From NCBI GenBank assembly GCA_043228905.1, contig JBHGNT010000034.1, positions 186,001 through 250,000 of the forward strand: 64,000 bases of DNA, in the 5' to 3' direction. The stretch is from Azolla caroliniana. Its lineage: Eukaryota; Polypodiophyta. The notes beneath the pieces were generated by a model. That model was not told the origin of the DNA and did no database searches. It saw only the letters and a list, made by a program, of their open reading frames with translations. Position 1 is the first letter of the stretch, and each line of letters starts with the position of its first letter. Position numbers and translations under genes: made by a program. Shown here one piece after another: positions 35,167 to 45,210 of this stretch.

Positions 35167-35571
35167 TTACTGCATTTGTGAGACCGAATAGCATAATTGT
35201 ATACAAATATTGTGCATATCGAGTGTGGAAAGTTGTCTTCCACTCATCTTCTGATAGAATCCATACAAGGTTATATGTACCTCATAAATCGGTGCATACC
35301 TAATCTTGATAGTAACTTTATTCAAGACCCGGTAATCCACGACTAAACAAAGTGAATTGTCTTTTTTCTTTGCAAAGAAAATGGGTCCACCACATGGAGA
35401 TTTTGACTGTTGAATGAAACCACTTGTCAAGTTTTCCTCAATGTAAGATCGAAAAACCTCAAGCTCGATTGGTGACAAATTGTAGATTGGTCCCCATGGT
35501 GACTTATTTCCTGATTGTAAATCAACGGGACAATCACATGTTGGATGCTCTAGAAGCATATTAGCTTTCAT
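35167..35571 (-). pseudogene. Ty3/gypsy reverse transcriptase fragment
   Basis: The frame encodes the RT entry region: PWGPIYNLSPIELEVFRSYI, then SGFIQQSKSPCGGPIFFAKKKDNSLCLVVDYRVLN. It ends before the catalytic YVDD box. It is in the opposite orientation to the integrase tail next to it, so the two are either separate insertions or an inverted rearrangement. Confidence 0.85.
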
Positions 35572-36012
35572 AATCTTGATACTTTTTCGGAAATTGAATT
35601 TCTAATTTTACTTCAGCGACATTGGAAGGTTTCACTAATATTGCAACTAAGAACATTCTTTCCTTTCATCATTTTTGCGTAATGTTGTAGCGAAATAATT
35701 GAAATCCTACGAGTAAATGCTCAAGATCGTGGTCGAGGGGATATGGAGGACATGGAGAGACTAGAGGATCGTGGTCGAGGGGGCCAAAGAGGTGGAAGAG
35801 GAGGTCACCAAGCAAACCTAATGGTAGCAAAAGAAGAGGAAGGAACTAAGGTGGTGTTCACCAAAGAGGATCAAGCTCTCTTAGATATACTTAGGAGGAA
35901 GCAAAAAGCCACAGATGATACTTCGTTCATGTCATGAGGTAACATTGCCATCTATGCTTATTCGGCCACAAGTACTAGAAACACAAATACTCTTGCCTCT
36001 ATACCAAAATGG

Positions 36013-37813
36013 ACAATTGATTTCGGTGCATCTAGGCATGTGATGGGTAATGCTAGTGAATTCTCCTCGTATACTAACTTAGCAATGCCAAAAAGCATTC
36101 AAATTGCTGACGGTACAACACAACCTGTAGTGGGTACAGGTACAGTAAAATGTACTGACACTATGACATTGTCTAATGTGTTGCATGCTCCTTCTTTCCC
36201 AGTAAACCTATTATCCATACGTTTTATCATACACCAACTAAAATGTGTTGTTTCTTTTGATATTCCTAAGATGATATTCCAGGAGAAAGGGATAGGTCGG
36301 AGACTTGGGACTAGCACATGACATAGTGGACTATGGTATTTGGATCGTGAAGGGTTGGATTCAGCATTGGCATATCGTAGAGGGAACATATATAAGGGGA
36401 TCTAAAATGAGTTATGAGGAGTTGTTGATACTTTACCACCAACGTATGGAACATACCTCTGATGGCGTTTTGAGTGTGTATCCACACCTTTTTGAAAAGG
36501 TTGATAAAACAAATCTTGTTTGTGATGCATGTGAATTTGGTAAGCTTATTAAAGGCTCATATGCTAGTTCAGGTCACATGAGTTCCCGTGCATTTGATGT
36601 AATACACTCCGATGTTTGGGGACCATGTTCCATAAGTTCTATTAATGGATATCGATATTTTGTCTCTTTCATTGACTGCTTCTCTCGTGTGACTTGGTTA
36701 TATTTGATGAGGAAAAAGAATGAAGTGTTTGCTTGTTTTAAAAGATTTTCATAGAGTAGTTCAAACTCAATATGGTGTAGTAGTAAGAGTGTTGAGGTCT
36801 GATAATGGAACAGAGTATGTTAACATCACATTTAGGGCATATCTCTCAGATCAAGGAATACAACATCAAACTACATGCCCATATACACCAGAACAAAATG
36901 GAGTAGCGGAGAGGAAGAATAAACATCTTCTAGAGGTAACAAGAAGCATGATGATTTCTATGAATGTCCCAAAACAATTGTGGGGACAAACAATTTTGAC
37001 GATTGCTGCATTGATCAATAGAATGGCCTCTAGAGTATTGGAGTGGAAGTTTCCATGTGAGTTTTTGCAAGGCAATAACTCTGGAATCCTTCCTTTGAAG
37101 GTGTTTGGATGTGTGTGTTTTGTAAAGGACAGTAGACCATCTATAGGAAAACTTGATCCAAGAGCTGTGAAACGTGTATTTGTGGGATACTCTGCCACAC
37201 AAAAAGGCTATGTTTGTTGGAGTTCAGTAGAGAAAAGATTATTTGTGAGCATGGATGTTCATTTCAGAGAGTCAAAGCCATATTATAAACAAGAGGTAAC
37301 TTCACCCTTTGATGACTTAATTGAGACTAAAAATATGGGGGAAGGAGATAATGGTGAGAGGTTGCTAAAAATAGGATCAATTCTTTGTTGATCCCTACAT
37401 CAGTTGAGAAACAAGTGAGCATAGGAGATAAGGAAGAAGAAGGAAAAGAAGACGTGGAACCTATATGTGTTGGGACTCAAGTTGAGGGGGAGCTAAAGGT
37501 GTATACAAGGAAGAGGGGGCAAAAAGAAGGAAATATGAACACGTATTCAGTGCCACTTGTGCCATCAAGTTCCATGTCCCGACTTGCCTCAATTTCTGAA
37601 ATACCTACAGAACTCCCAAACCCAGAAATCACAGGTGATATGATTTCCTCTCCTTCTCCTATAGAGATTAGGAGGACCTCTCGTAGTAATGCAGGAGTCC
37701 CTCCTAATCGTTATGGTTTTCCTCATGATATTGCTCAGTTTATCTCTTATTCTAACATATCAGTTACACATAGAGCGTTCACTGCATCATTAGACTTTGT
37801 CAGTTTACTGCGC
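36013..37813 (+). pseudogene. Copia protease-integrase part
   Basis: The pieces cover protease (36013-36320), the pre-integrase region, and integrase with HSDVWGPC, LRSDNGTEY and PEQNGVAERKN, so all three DDE residues are present. One stop near 36319 and frameshifts near 36750 and 37388 break the frame. The frame then runs to the junction at about 37800. Confidence 0.85.
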
Positions 37814-38739
37814 AACTAAAGGGGAAATTGGGTAAAGAGTTTGGCGTGAAGGATCTAGGATTGGTACGATACTTTCTTGGAATTGAGGTAGCTCGTGGAG
37901 CAGAAGGAGTTGTTCTATCTCAACGAAAATATGTATTAGATCTTCTCATAGAAACTGGAATGTTGGGTTGTAGGCCCATAGCTTCTCCAATCGACCAAAA
38001 GATTAAGCTAACTGAACTTGCAGGAGAGAAATTTGATCATGAAAGGTATCAAAGATTGATAGGTTGGCTGATTTATTGGACTCACACCTGTCCAAATATT
38101 TCATTTGTAGTAAGTGTGGTAAGTCGCGACATGCATGATACGAGGAAAGATCATATGGATGTAGAGTACCATATTCTGTGATATCTCAAAGGTGCCCCGG
38201 TGAAGGGGTTGATCTTTAGAAAACATAGTCATTTTAACATTGAGGGCTATTGTGATTTTGATTGGGCCAGTTGTGTTGATGATAGGAAATCCACATCAGG
38301 ATACTGCATGTTTGTTGGGGGCAATCCGGTCTCCTGGAAGAGTAAGAAACAATTAGTAGTAGCAAGGTCAACAGTCGAATTAGAGTATAGAGGTATTGTT
38401 GTAGGAGTTGCAAATATGTTATGGCTAAGAACTCTCCTAGTAGAACTAAAGGTGAATCAAAAAAATCAGATGATGTTGTGGTGTGACAATAAGTCGGCAA
38501 TCAACATTGCCAACAATCCGGTACAACATGATAGGACCAAGCACATCGAAATCGATAGATTCTTTGTCAAGGAGAAGCTTGATAATGGAATATTAAAATT
38601 GAGTCATGTTTCTACTGAACATCAAGTAGCAGATTGTCTTACAAAGGGACCTGGGCCAGTAAGTCTTACTAGATTGTGCGACAAGATGGGCTTAGTGGAT
38701 ATTTTTCACCCATCTCGAGGGGGAGTGTTGAATGATTAA
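37800..38739 (+). pseudogene. Copia RT thumb and RNase H part
   Basis: Starting at about 37800 the reading QFTAQLKGKLGKEFGVKDLG resumes after the palm; the LDVKxAF and YVDD motifs are missing. RNase H follows with CDFDWASCVDDRKSTSGY and HIEIDRFFVKEKL, ending at 38739. A TGA at about 38179 interrupts it. Confidence 0.85.
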
Positions 38740-38900
38740 AAGTTATAACGGTTAGCCCAACAGCCAGATCTTGGCCTTTATAAAGAGGAACTTTCTCCTC
38801 ATGTAAATATGAGCGATCTTTGTATTTTCTCCATCCTGTTGTGACATACCAATGTATATTATATAAACAAATGTGCCTTCTCATTTTTCAATTGTATGAA
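38726..38900 (+). repeat. Copia 3' LTR, partial
   Basis: It starts TGTTG directly after the purine tract and has a TATA-like CTTTATAAAGAGG near 38775. The 3' limit is a guess because there is no second LTR. Confidence 0.55.
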
Positions 38901-39837
38901 GTTGCTACTATTTGTGATTCCAATCTTGTTTGCAACAAGCTATATCATTTGGCGGATTGGTTATGGTATTGTCTGAGTAACCACAATTGGAAATCGAAAG
39001 AGAATGTTGCAAATGCTCGAGCCCTTGTCGAGGAATTTCATTAACAATATCCAGACAAACCAAGTTCTCAACTAAAAACGACTTGTAATACTCGTTGTTC
39101 AAAGCGGGGGATAATTTCATGATATGGCCCCAAACAAGATTTAAACCCGTGACCTTACACAATACATTGGTTAAGGCTTTACTATTAGGATAAATATCGT
39201 AATACCTATGATATTTTATTTATTTGTTATTTCTCGTAAGTTCTAGAACTTTTTGGACTAATGAATAAAATTCCTGAATATTTTGGAACTTTCTACTCTT
39301 TAAGGTCCTATAAATAAAATCATATTGTACTATTCAAACCAATTCGGTTAAACGTTAGTCTTAAGCCTCTAAGTTGTTCCTATCTTTGTACTCCTTTTCT
39401 ATAATAGTTTTTCCTTTTATCATACTCTCTCTCTCTCTCTTGTGTTTCTCTCTCACACTTTCTCTCCTCTTTGTCCCATTAGTTAGAGACTAGTTGTCAT
39501 TACCCGAGATTCCTCTAGTTATATTGTATGTCATATTGAAATTTACATGCCCTTGATTTCCCAACATTGGTCAACCATTGAGAACATGGGTAATGATGAA
39601 GTATTGAATGTTACATGTTTTGCTAACACCCATACCTTGTGTATGACACAAAGGACTTAAGGAAACCACTATTCAAATGTAATGGTAATGACCACACGCT
39701 CATTGTCGTAGACATGTTAGTCGACAATTATTGTGAAGTTCCTTTGGTAGAAGGTGACATGGTGAATGATGCACATGGAATCAAGTTGTGAGAAATATAG
39801 ATCTGAGGACAATGTTGGTGGCATCAATTCCAACAAT
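38901..39837. other. Spacer with a tRNA-like fragment
   Basis: No supported coding frame. A (TC)n run lies at 39426-39440. On the minus strand near 39185-39115, AGTAAAGCCTTAACC and then CGGGTTTAAATC look like the A and B boxes of a tRNA-derived SINE. Confidence 0.4.
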
Positions 39838-40020
39838 CTAGGTCGTGTGAGTTTCTAGAGGTACTAATATTAGAATGCTGATGAAGGGTGTGTTTAGTTT
39901 ATCAAAGTCATATCGCATTTTGGTGGTCCAAAGAACAACTACAGAGCGGTTCTTGCACGTTAAATGCGTGAGTGGAGTGGTGATTATACAGTAGTTGTTG
40001 ACAAGGTGCCGATAAAAGTT
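39838..40020 (-). pseudogene. Ty3/gypsy RT-RNase H remnant, 3' half
   Basis: Minus-strand reading FYRHLVNNYCIITTPLTHL matches the connection between gypsy RT and RNase H (FYRRFIxxFSxIAxPLTxL type). It is cut at 40020 by the LINE. The other half lies beyond the LINE at 44584. Confidence 0.8.
40004..40020. repeat. 17-bp LINE target site duplication, left copy
   Basis: AGGTGCCGATAAAAGTT is found here and again at 44567-44583. The two copies flank the LINE exactly. Confidence 0.93.
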
Positions 40021-40429
40021 TTTTTTTACCATAAAACATATGCTCCATTGGTATTAATAAAAAGCCCGGAGGCAGTATACAAATAGTACATAATATTGTT
40101 TCATCTCCACCAGTATATCTGAAGTGATTCTAGCATTTGTAAAAACTGTTGGGAAAAAAAACAGCCATAAAACACAACATTGATTCCAGTGATCTGCTGC
40201 AGAAAACAAAATTTTGGGCTCTTAGAACAGAACTCCATAGAAAACTTATATTTCACATGATATTCCATGTCCTCCGTCTTTCCAATCATATGTGTCAGGT
40301 GTGGAGTTGTAAGAAGATTCACCATCCCAACAGAAACAGTTGCAAACAGATCTGAACTGATTCCAGCATTTGTAAAAACTGTTGGGGAGAAAAACAGACC
40401 ATGAAAATGAAATGTACTATACTAATCTC

Positions 40430-41110
40430 CACCTCTCACCCCATTTGCTTCGATCCCCACAACTTATTCACTCTCCCTTCATGATGTGCTTTGGCCCCCT
40501 CACCATCATCACTCCTAAAAACAACCAAATTGCTTCATTCAATCCACCTCCACCATCTCGCCGAATGTCACCAATGTCCTGTGGAATTAACAACAAAATA
40601 AGTAAAAAAATTCCTCATCCCCTCATGAGCTGCTTCGATCCCCCCCACCATCATCACTCCTAAAACAGACACATTGCTTCCTTTAGTCCACATCCACCAT
40701 CTCGCCGAATACCACCAATGTCCTGTGCAATGAATCAACAAAAATGAGAAATTGTTCCTCATCCCCTCATGATTTGCTTCGTTCCCCCGCACCATCGTCA
40801 CTCCTAAAAACAAAGAAATTGCTTCAATCAAACCACATCCACCATCTCGCTGAATACCACCTTTGACCTATACAAATAACAACAAAAACAAGTGAATAAT
40901 GGTTCCTCATCCCCTCATGATTTGCTTCTGTCCCCCCCACCACCATCACTCCTAAAAATAAACAAATTGCTTCAATCAATCCACATCCACCATCTCGCCG
41001 AGTACCACCAATATCCTGTGCAATTAACAACAAAATAAGTGAACAATGATTCCTCTCCCCTCCTGATCTGCTTCAACCCTCACACCATGACAAAGTTGCT
41101 TCAAATCCCA
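40430..41110. repeat. ~145-bp tandem repeat in LINE 3' region, about five copies
   Basis: The word TTCCTCATCCCCTCATG recurs at 40611, 40755, 40903 and in altered form at 41050, with an earlier degenerate copy near 40468. The period is 143-148 bp. Each copy also has CCACCATCTCGCCGA. Confidence 0.88.
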
Positions 41111-41199
41111 CTACCATCATCCCGCAACATTAAAATAAGCTTCCTACATGCCGCCACCGTCTCCTCCCTGTTATCTCATGTTGTTCGCCATAAGAATGG

Positions 41200-44100
41200 T
41201 ACTGGTGGCGGGAACAACCAAGGAGGTGGCACATAATTCCACCTAACCTCCGTGCCTGCATCTAACATTATAGGAATAGCTGACCAAACTCGTCGTAATC
41301 TCTTTCTTTTTCGAATGGTTGTGTTTCCATAGCCTTTATACCTGTCATACTCACCTTTAACCGAATGTACTAATAAATTCCAAAAAGACTTTACTTGATC
41401 CACAACGTGAATGTCTTCATCATTGTATAACTTGGAGCACCTCGCTTTCCAAAGAACCCATAGAGACAACGAGGAGACAATCTACCAAACATAACTCCGC
41501 GAGAAGAACTTGACTCCCTGCAAGGATCTCGAAGTAGAATATACCTGAAAACTTCTTACATATAAAGACAATGAAGAATGATTATAATGATAAAAAGCCC
41601 TTTGTTGATCCAACATTCCCCAAAAGACTGCACCCCACGTAAAAATAGCAGACCTATACTTACGACCTAGAAGCCTAAGAATTCAACACCAAAAACTTTT
41701 TGCGGAAACACATTCCCAAAATGCATGATGCAATGTCTCATCCGCAAACCCACACATAATACATGACCAATTACTCACTGATCCCCTCAATAAATGACCT
41801 GCATAATGAATCATCAACCACCGAAAATGCAATATCTTATTCATGCATTTAATAGACCAAAGCTGTTTCCAAAACATAACCATATGAGTAGATGAAACAT
41901 TACCTTCCTCCCAATACTTTTTTCCAGCAGGTATCGGCTCGGTCTGCCTCAACATAAAATTCCTGCCAAACGCTACTGAATATTTGAAAAAAGGAAGGAG
42001 TTTAGTCGAAGAGTCAGATATGGATAATTTCCAACCATAATCCGTTGGATCCCACTGCAGGTCATCAATACGTTTAGAGTCTAACACCGAAATATGAGAT
42101 GAAAAATTAACTATTAGTGGACTAGGATCGATACATATATTTTTATCTAATCTAGCAATTACTCGCACTGGCAATTGCTTCACAGCCAACATGATTTGAG
42201 ACTCCTCATCCACTAGTATCAACCTACCATTGTCCAACACTTCATAAAAATAAATGCTACCATTTTGATCATATAACCGAGCTCCTATAAGTATATTAAG
42301 TGTCAAGAACATACCGTACCAACTCTGAAAATGATCGAATTGAAATGTAGGCACTGTGACCTGATACACCCTGGACAATTGTGATAACATGATCTTAGCC
42401 CCTCTTAAGTTAGATAACCTATTACTTTGCTCCAGCGTAGAGGACTGCATAAACCTTATCCAATCCGCAACCGTACGAGCTGGTCCACTATCCATTGCAG
42501 CCCATGATAACCTAGGGCGTAAACCCAAAACACATGCAACTTCATCGGTAAATAAAGGATTCCATATCAATTGTTGACGCATAAATTGATGATAGCTTTT
42601 CGGTGGCAAGAAAACAAGCGCTTGCCGAAGAGTTTCCCATGCCCGAAAAATTCCATTGAAGAAACGCAATGATCCATCATTAGACTTAGGTAGCTGGAAA
42701 TCTGCATTAAAGAACCATCTAAGACTATCCTTCCATTGACCACCTACCGAAGGCTTGACCTTATATAGATGTTGCATCCATAGCTTTTTCCATAACTCCT
42801 CTCATGGCAATAAACTCCTAACAACATGTTTAGTAAGTAAAGCTTTGCTTTGCATAAATGGATCAATCAAACCTAAACCACCTTTTTGTTTAGGTTGTAT
42901 CAGAATAGACCAAGCTACATTTGCTACAGGATTGACTAACCTATTGTTCCCCCAAATAAAATTCCGTACTAAACGTTGAACTTTCAACATTATTGACCTA
43001 GAAAACAGCCATGTAGATGCTATATACCAAATCGAGGACAACAACACCGCATTAGCTACAACTACACGTCCTGCTAAAGATAATTTTTCTTTATTCCAAT
43101 ATACTAATTTATTTCTTAATCTTAACAATAAGGGTGCAATCATATCTTCTGACTTTAATCCCACACCCACTCGACAACCCAAATACCTAATGGACTGACC
43201 TTGAGGTATCCATGTGAATCCTAAAGAGGGTACATTAACTGGCGGATCTCCCGAAGCGACCCAAAAACCTGATGACTTATCCCAATTTATCAATGCACCT
43301 GATGCATCTGAGAAATCATCCACGGCCTTTTGCATATGAAACAAATTACCATGTGAGGCCTGAACATATAAAGCTGTATCATCAGCGAATTCACAATCCA
43401 CATTTGCGTTTGCTACTGGTAGTGCTAAACCTTTAATATTTACATATGGAGAATTTAAATGTATAGATAATGCTTCGGATACTAACAAAAACTGGAAAGG
43501 AGCAAGTGGACATCCCTGGCATACAGATCTTGAAATAAAAAAACGCCTACCAATGTCCCTTGCAAATAATAGAGAACTACTTGCATTACGATATAATGCT
43601 GAAACTCCTCGTATCCAATTACTTGGAAAACCCATCCTAACGAGTGTTCCCTCCATAAAATCCCAGTCCACTCTGTCGTAAGCTTTTTCAAAATCAAGAA
43701 ATAACACCGCCAGATCTTGCTTCTGCACTTCAGCGATGGTCACCATTTCCCAAAAGAGAATAATATTATCAAAAATACTTCGCTCTTGCAAAAAACCTGT
43801 CTCGGTATCATGAATCAACTCCGAAAGATAAGGTTGTAACCGTCTAGCTATCGTTTTTGCTAATATCTTATAAATAACATTCAACAAGGTAATTGGTCTC
43901 CACTGGCTAAGCTCTTCTAACTGTCCACTTGTTTTAGGAATCATATAGATTAAACCCTCCTTCCATTCTTGGGGCATATTTCCAGAATCTAAAATTTGTT
44001 GATAGGCCTTAGTCAGCCCATCACCTATCAAATCCCAATACTGGATATACCATTGAACTCCCAGGCCATCCACACCAGGACAAACATCCTTTGCAAGGGC

Positions 44101-44340
44101 TTTTATTGCTTTAAAAACCTATTGAGTACTTAATGGTTGTAAAAGACAACGTAAAAGATTTCCAGAAACCCTATTCTGAACCCTAGACCATATAATGTCC
44201 CTCTTAACCATATCAACCTCAGAAAATGGTCTAGCTTTTAACAAAGCTTCATAATAATCAGAGGCTATTTGTCGCATCTGGCTAGGATCCGTGGTATAAG
44301 AGCCATCAGGACATCTTATATAAGTAGGTAGGCTGCGTAG
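41200..44340 (-). pseudogene. LINE ORF2 (RT and zf-RVT), nonsense-interrupted
   Basis: From 44340: CPDGSYTTDPSQ, a TAG near 44130, then CPGVDGLG and the RT proper: WRPITLLNVIYKILAKTIA, GFLQERSIFDNI, LDFEKAYDRVDW, SVCQGCPLAPF, CEFADDTALY. After a TGA at 42802 the same frame continues to FWKQLWSIKCMNKILHFRWL and CIMCGFADETLHHAFWEC, the zf-RVT domain. TGA at 41683 and a TAG near 41480 follow, then LWVLWKARCSKLYNDED. All frames are in register, so only stop substitutions separate this from a full frame. APE endonuclease and ORF1 are missing by 5' truncation. Confidence 0.88.
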
Positions 44341-44566
44341 GGGATTGAAATCCCTGCAACATTTGCAAGAGAGAAGACCACATTCGAGTTATATAAGTGC
44401 TCGAGTGGTTCAAGTAGGGAATCAAATATTGGACTTACAAAAGATTTCTGTTGATTTTAACTATCACAATACATCATCCACATGGGCAGAATCGGGAGAT
44501 AAAGTCAACAAGTTGTTCTTTGCAGTGCATAATCATCATAAGTCATCAGCTAGGATATCTAGATTG
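44341..44566 (+). mobile_element. Inverted 5' segment of the LINE
   Basis: The plus strand reads WAESGDKVNKLFFAVHNHHK and then SSARISRL, the LINE region just before RT. The minus-strand body begins RSLPTYIRCPDGSY. The two are contiguous in protein order but opposite in strand. This is the classical twin-priming inversion. Confidence 0.88.
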
Positions 44567-44583
44567 AGGTGCCGATAAAAGTT
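44567..44583. repeat. 17-bp LINE target site duplication, right copy
   Basis: An exact copy of 40004-40020. Confidence 0.93.
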
Positions 44584-44800
44584 CTCAAAACTATGGAAGA
44601 TTTAGAGATTTCTTGATTGTCCTTAGGGTTTGCTGGTGTATGACAGATTCCATCTTCTTATTGTCCATATAAGTTCTGTTGCGAGATATGATGAAGCCAA
44701 CCAATAAATAATACATGCCATGCTTGCAAAGTTTGACAATGAAACATATTGAATTGTATTTGGTAAGGTGATATAAGTAAGGTTCATGAAATATGATAGA
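44584..44800 (-). pseudogene. Ty3/gypsy RT remnant, 5' half
   Basis: The minus strand reads YLLVGFIISRNRTYMDNKKMES, TLRTIKKSLNLP, stop, FENFYRHL, aligning with FLGHVIS...VDPKKVEAI...VRSFLGLANFYRR of gypsy RT. It joins the piece at 39838-40020 through the duplicated 17 bp. Confidence 0.75.
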
Positions 44801-44872
44801 AGGATGCCATCCAGAATATGTCCGCCTTGACATCCTTAATCCTTACCAAGGGAGGGAGGGAGACATAGAACC

Positions 44873-44892
44873 AACGAACGAACGAACGAACC
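44873..44892. repeat. (GAAC)n microsatellite upstream of SH3P gene
   Basis: Five tandem ACGA/GAAC units about 320 bp before the SH3P start codon, possibly in its promoter or 5' untranslated region. The rest of 44800-45210 is presumed promoter and 5' leader. Confidence 0.85.
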
Positions 44893-45210
44893 ATTTCTCT
44901 CAGTTAAATCCGTCTCATATTACTCTTCGCCATCGCCATCGCCTCCGCCCGTTTGGGTTTTATATTTAGGCTCTCCGTCCCTCCCTCTCACAGAATCTGC
45001 TCTTCCTCGCTGTCCTGCTTTCATGCGGGGTACTCTTCTGATCTCGATACCTCCATAGCCTTTTTTTCTCTCTTCTTTCCTTCATACCTTCTTCTTTAAC
45101 AGATCCCTGCACTGGCAGCCTTGCAGATCTATATATCAATCGCGAGGAGATGCAGCTTTGATTTCCCACTTCGTCTCTGAATCATCAGTCAAAGTCTTTA
45201 CCTCATCAGC

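Larger units (their letters stand above)
35700..38900 (+). mobile_element. Degenerate Copia element with internal RT deletion
   Basis: This is a plus-strand Copia lacking its 5' LTR and most of gag. It keeps an RGG-rich gag end (35740-35810), protease (WTIDFGASRHVM, where DSG reads DFG), pre-integrase, integrase, a linker, and then jumps to the RT thumb and RNase H. Purine tract GAGGGGGAG at 38717-38725 abuts a 3' LTR starting TGTTGAATG at 38726. The LTR's far end is not certain. Confidence 0.88.
40021..44566 (-). mobile_element. LINE with poly(A), 17-bp TSD and inverted 5' end
   Basis: A minus-strand LINE of about 4.5 kb. Its poly(A) is the T run at 40019-40027. The 3' region (40028-41180) has tandem repeats. 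The ORF2 remains run from about 44340 down to 41200: RT with FADD box, then a zinc-binding zf-RVT end. The outermost segment (44341-44566) is inverted. The 17-bp duplication on both sides shows target-primed insertion into a gypsy remnant. Four in-frame stops but no frameshift were seen in 3 kb of ORF2. Confidence 0.9.
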
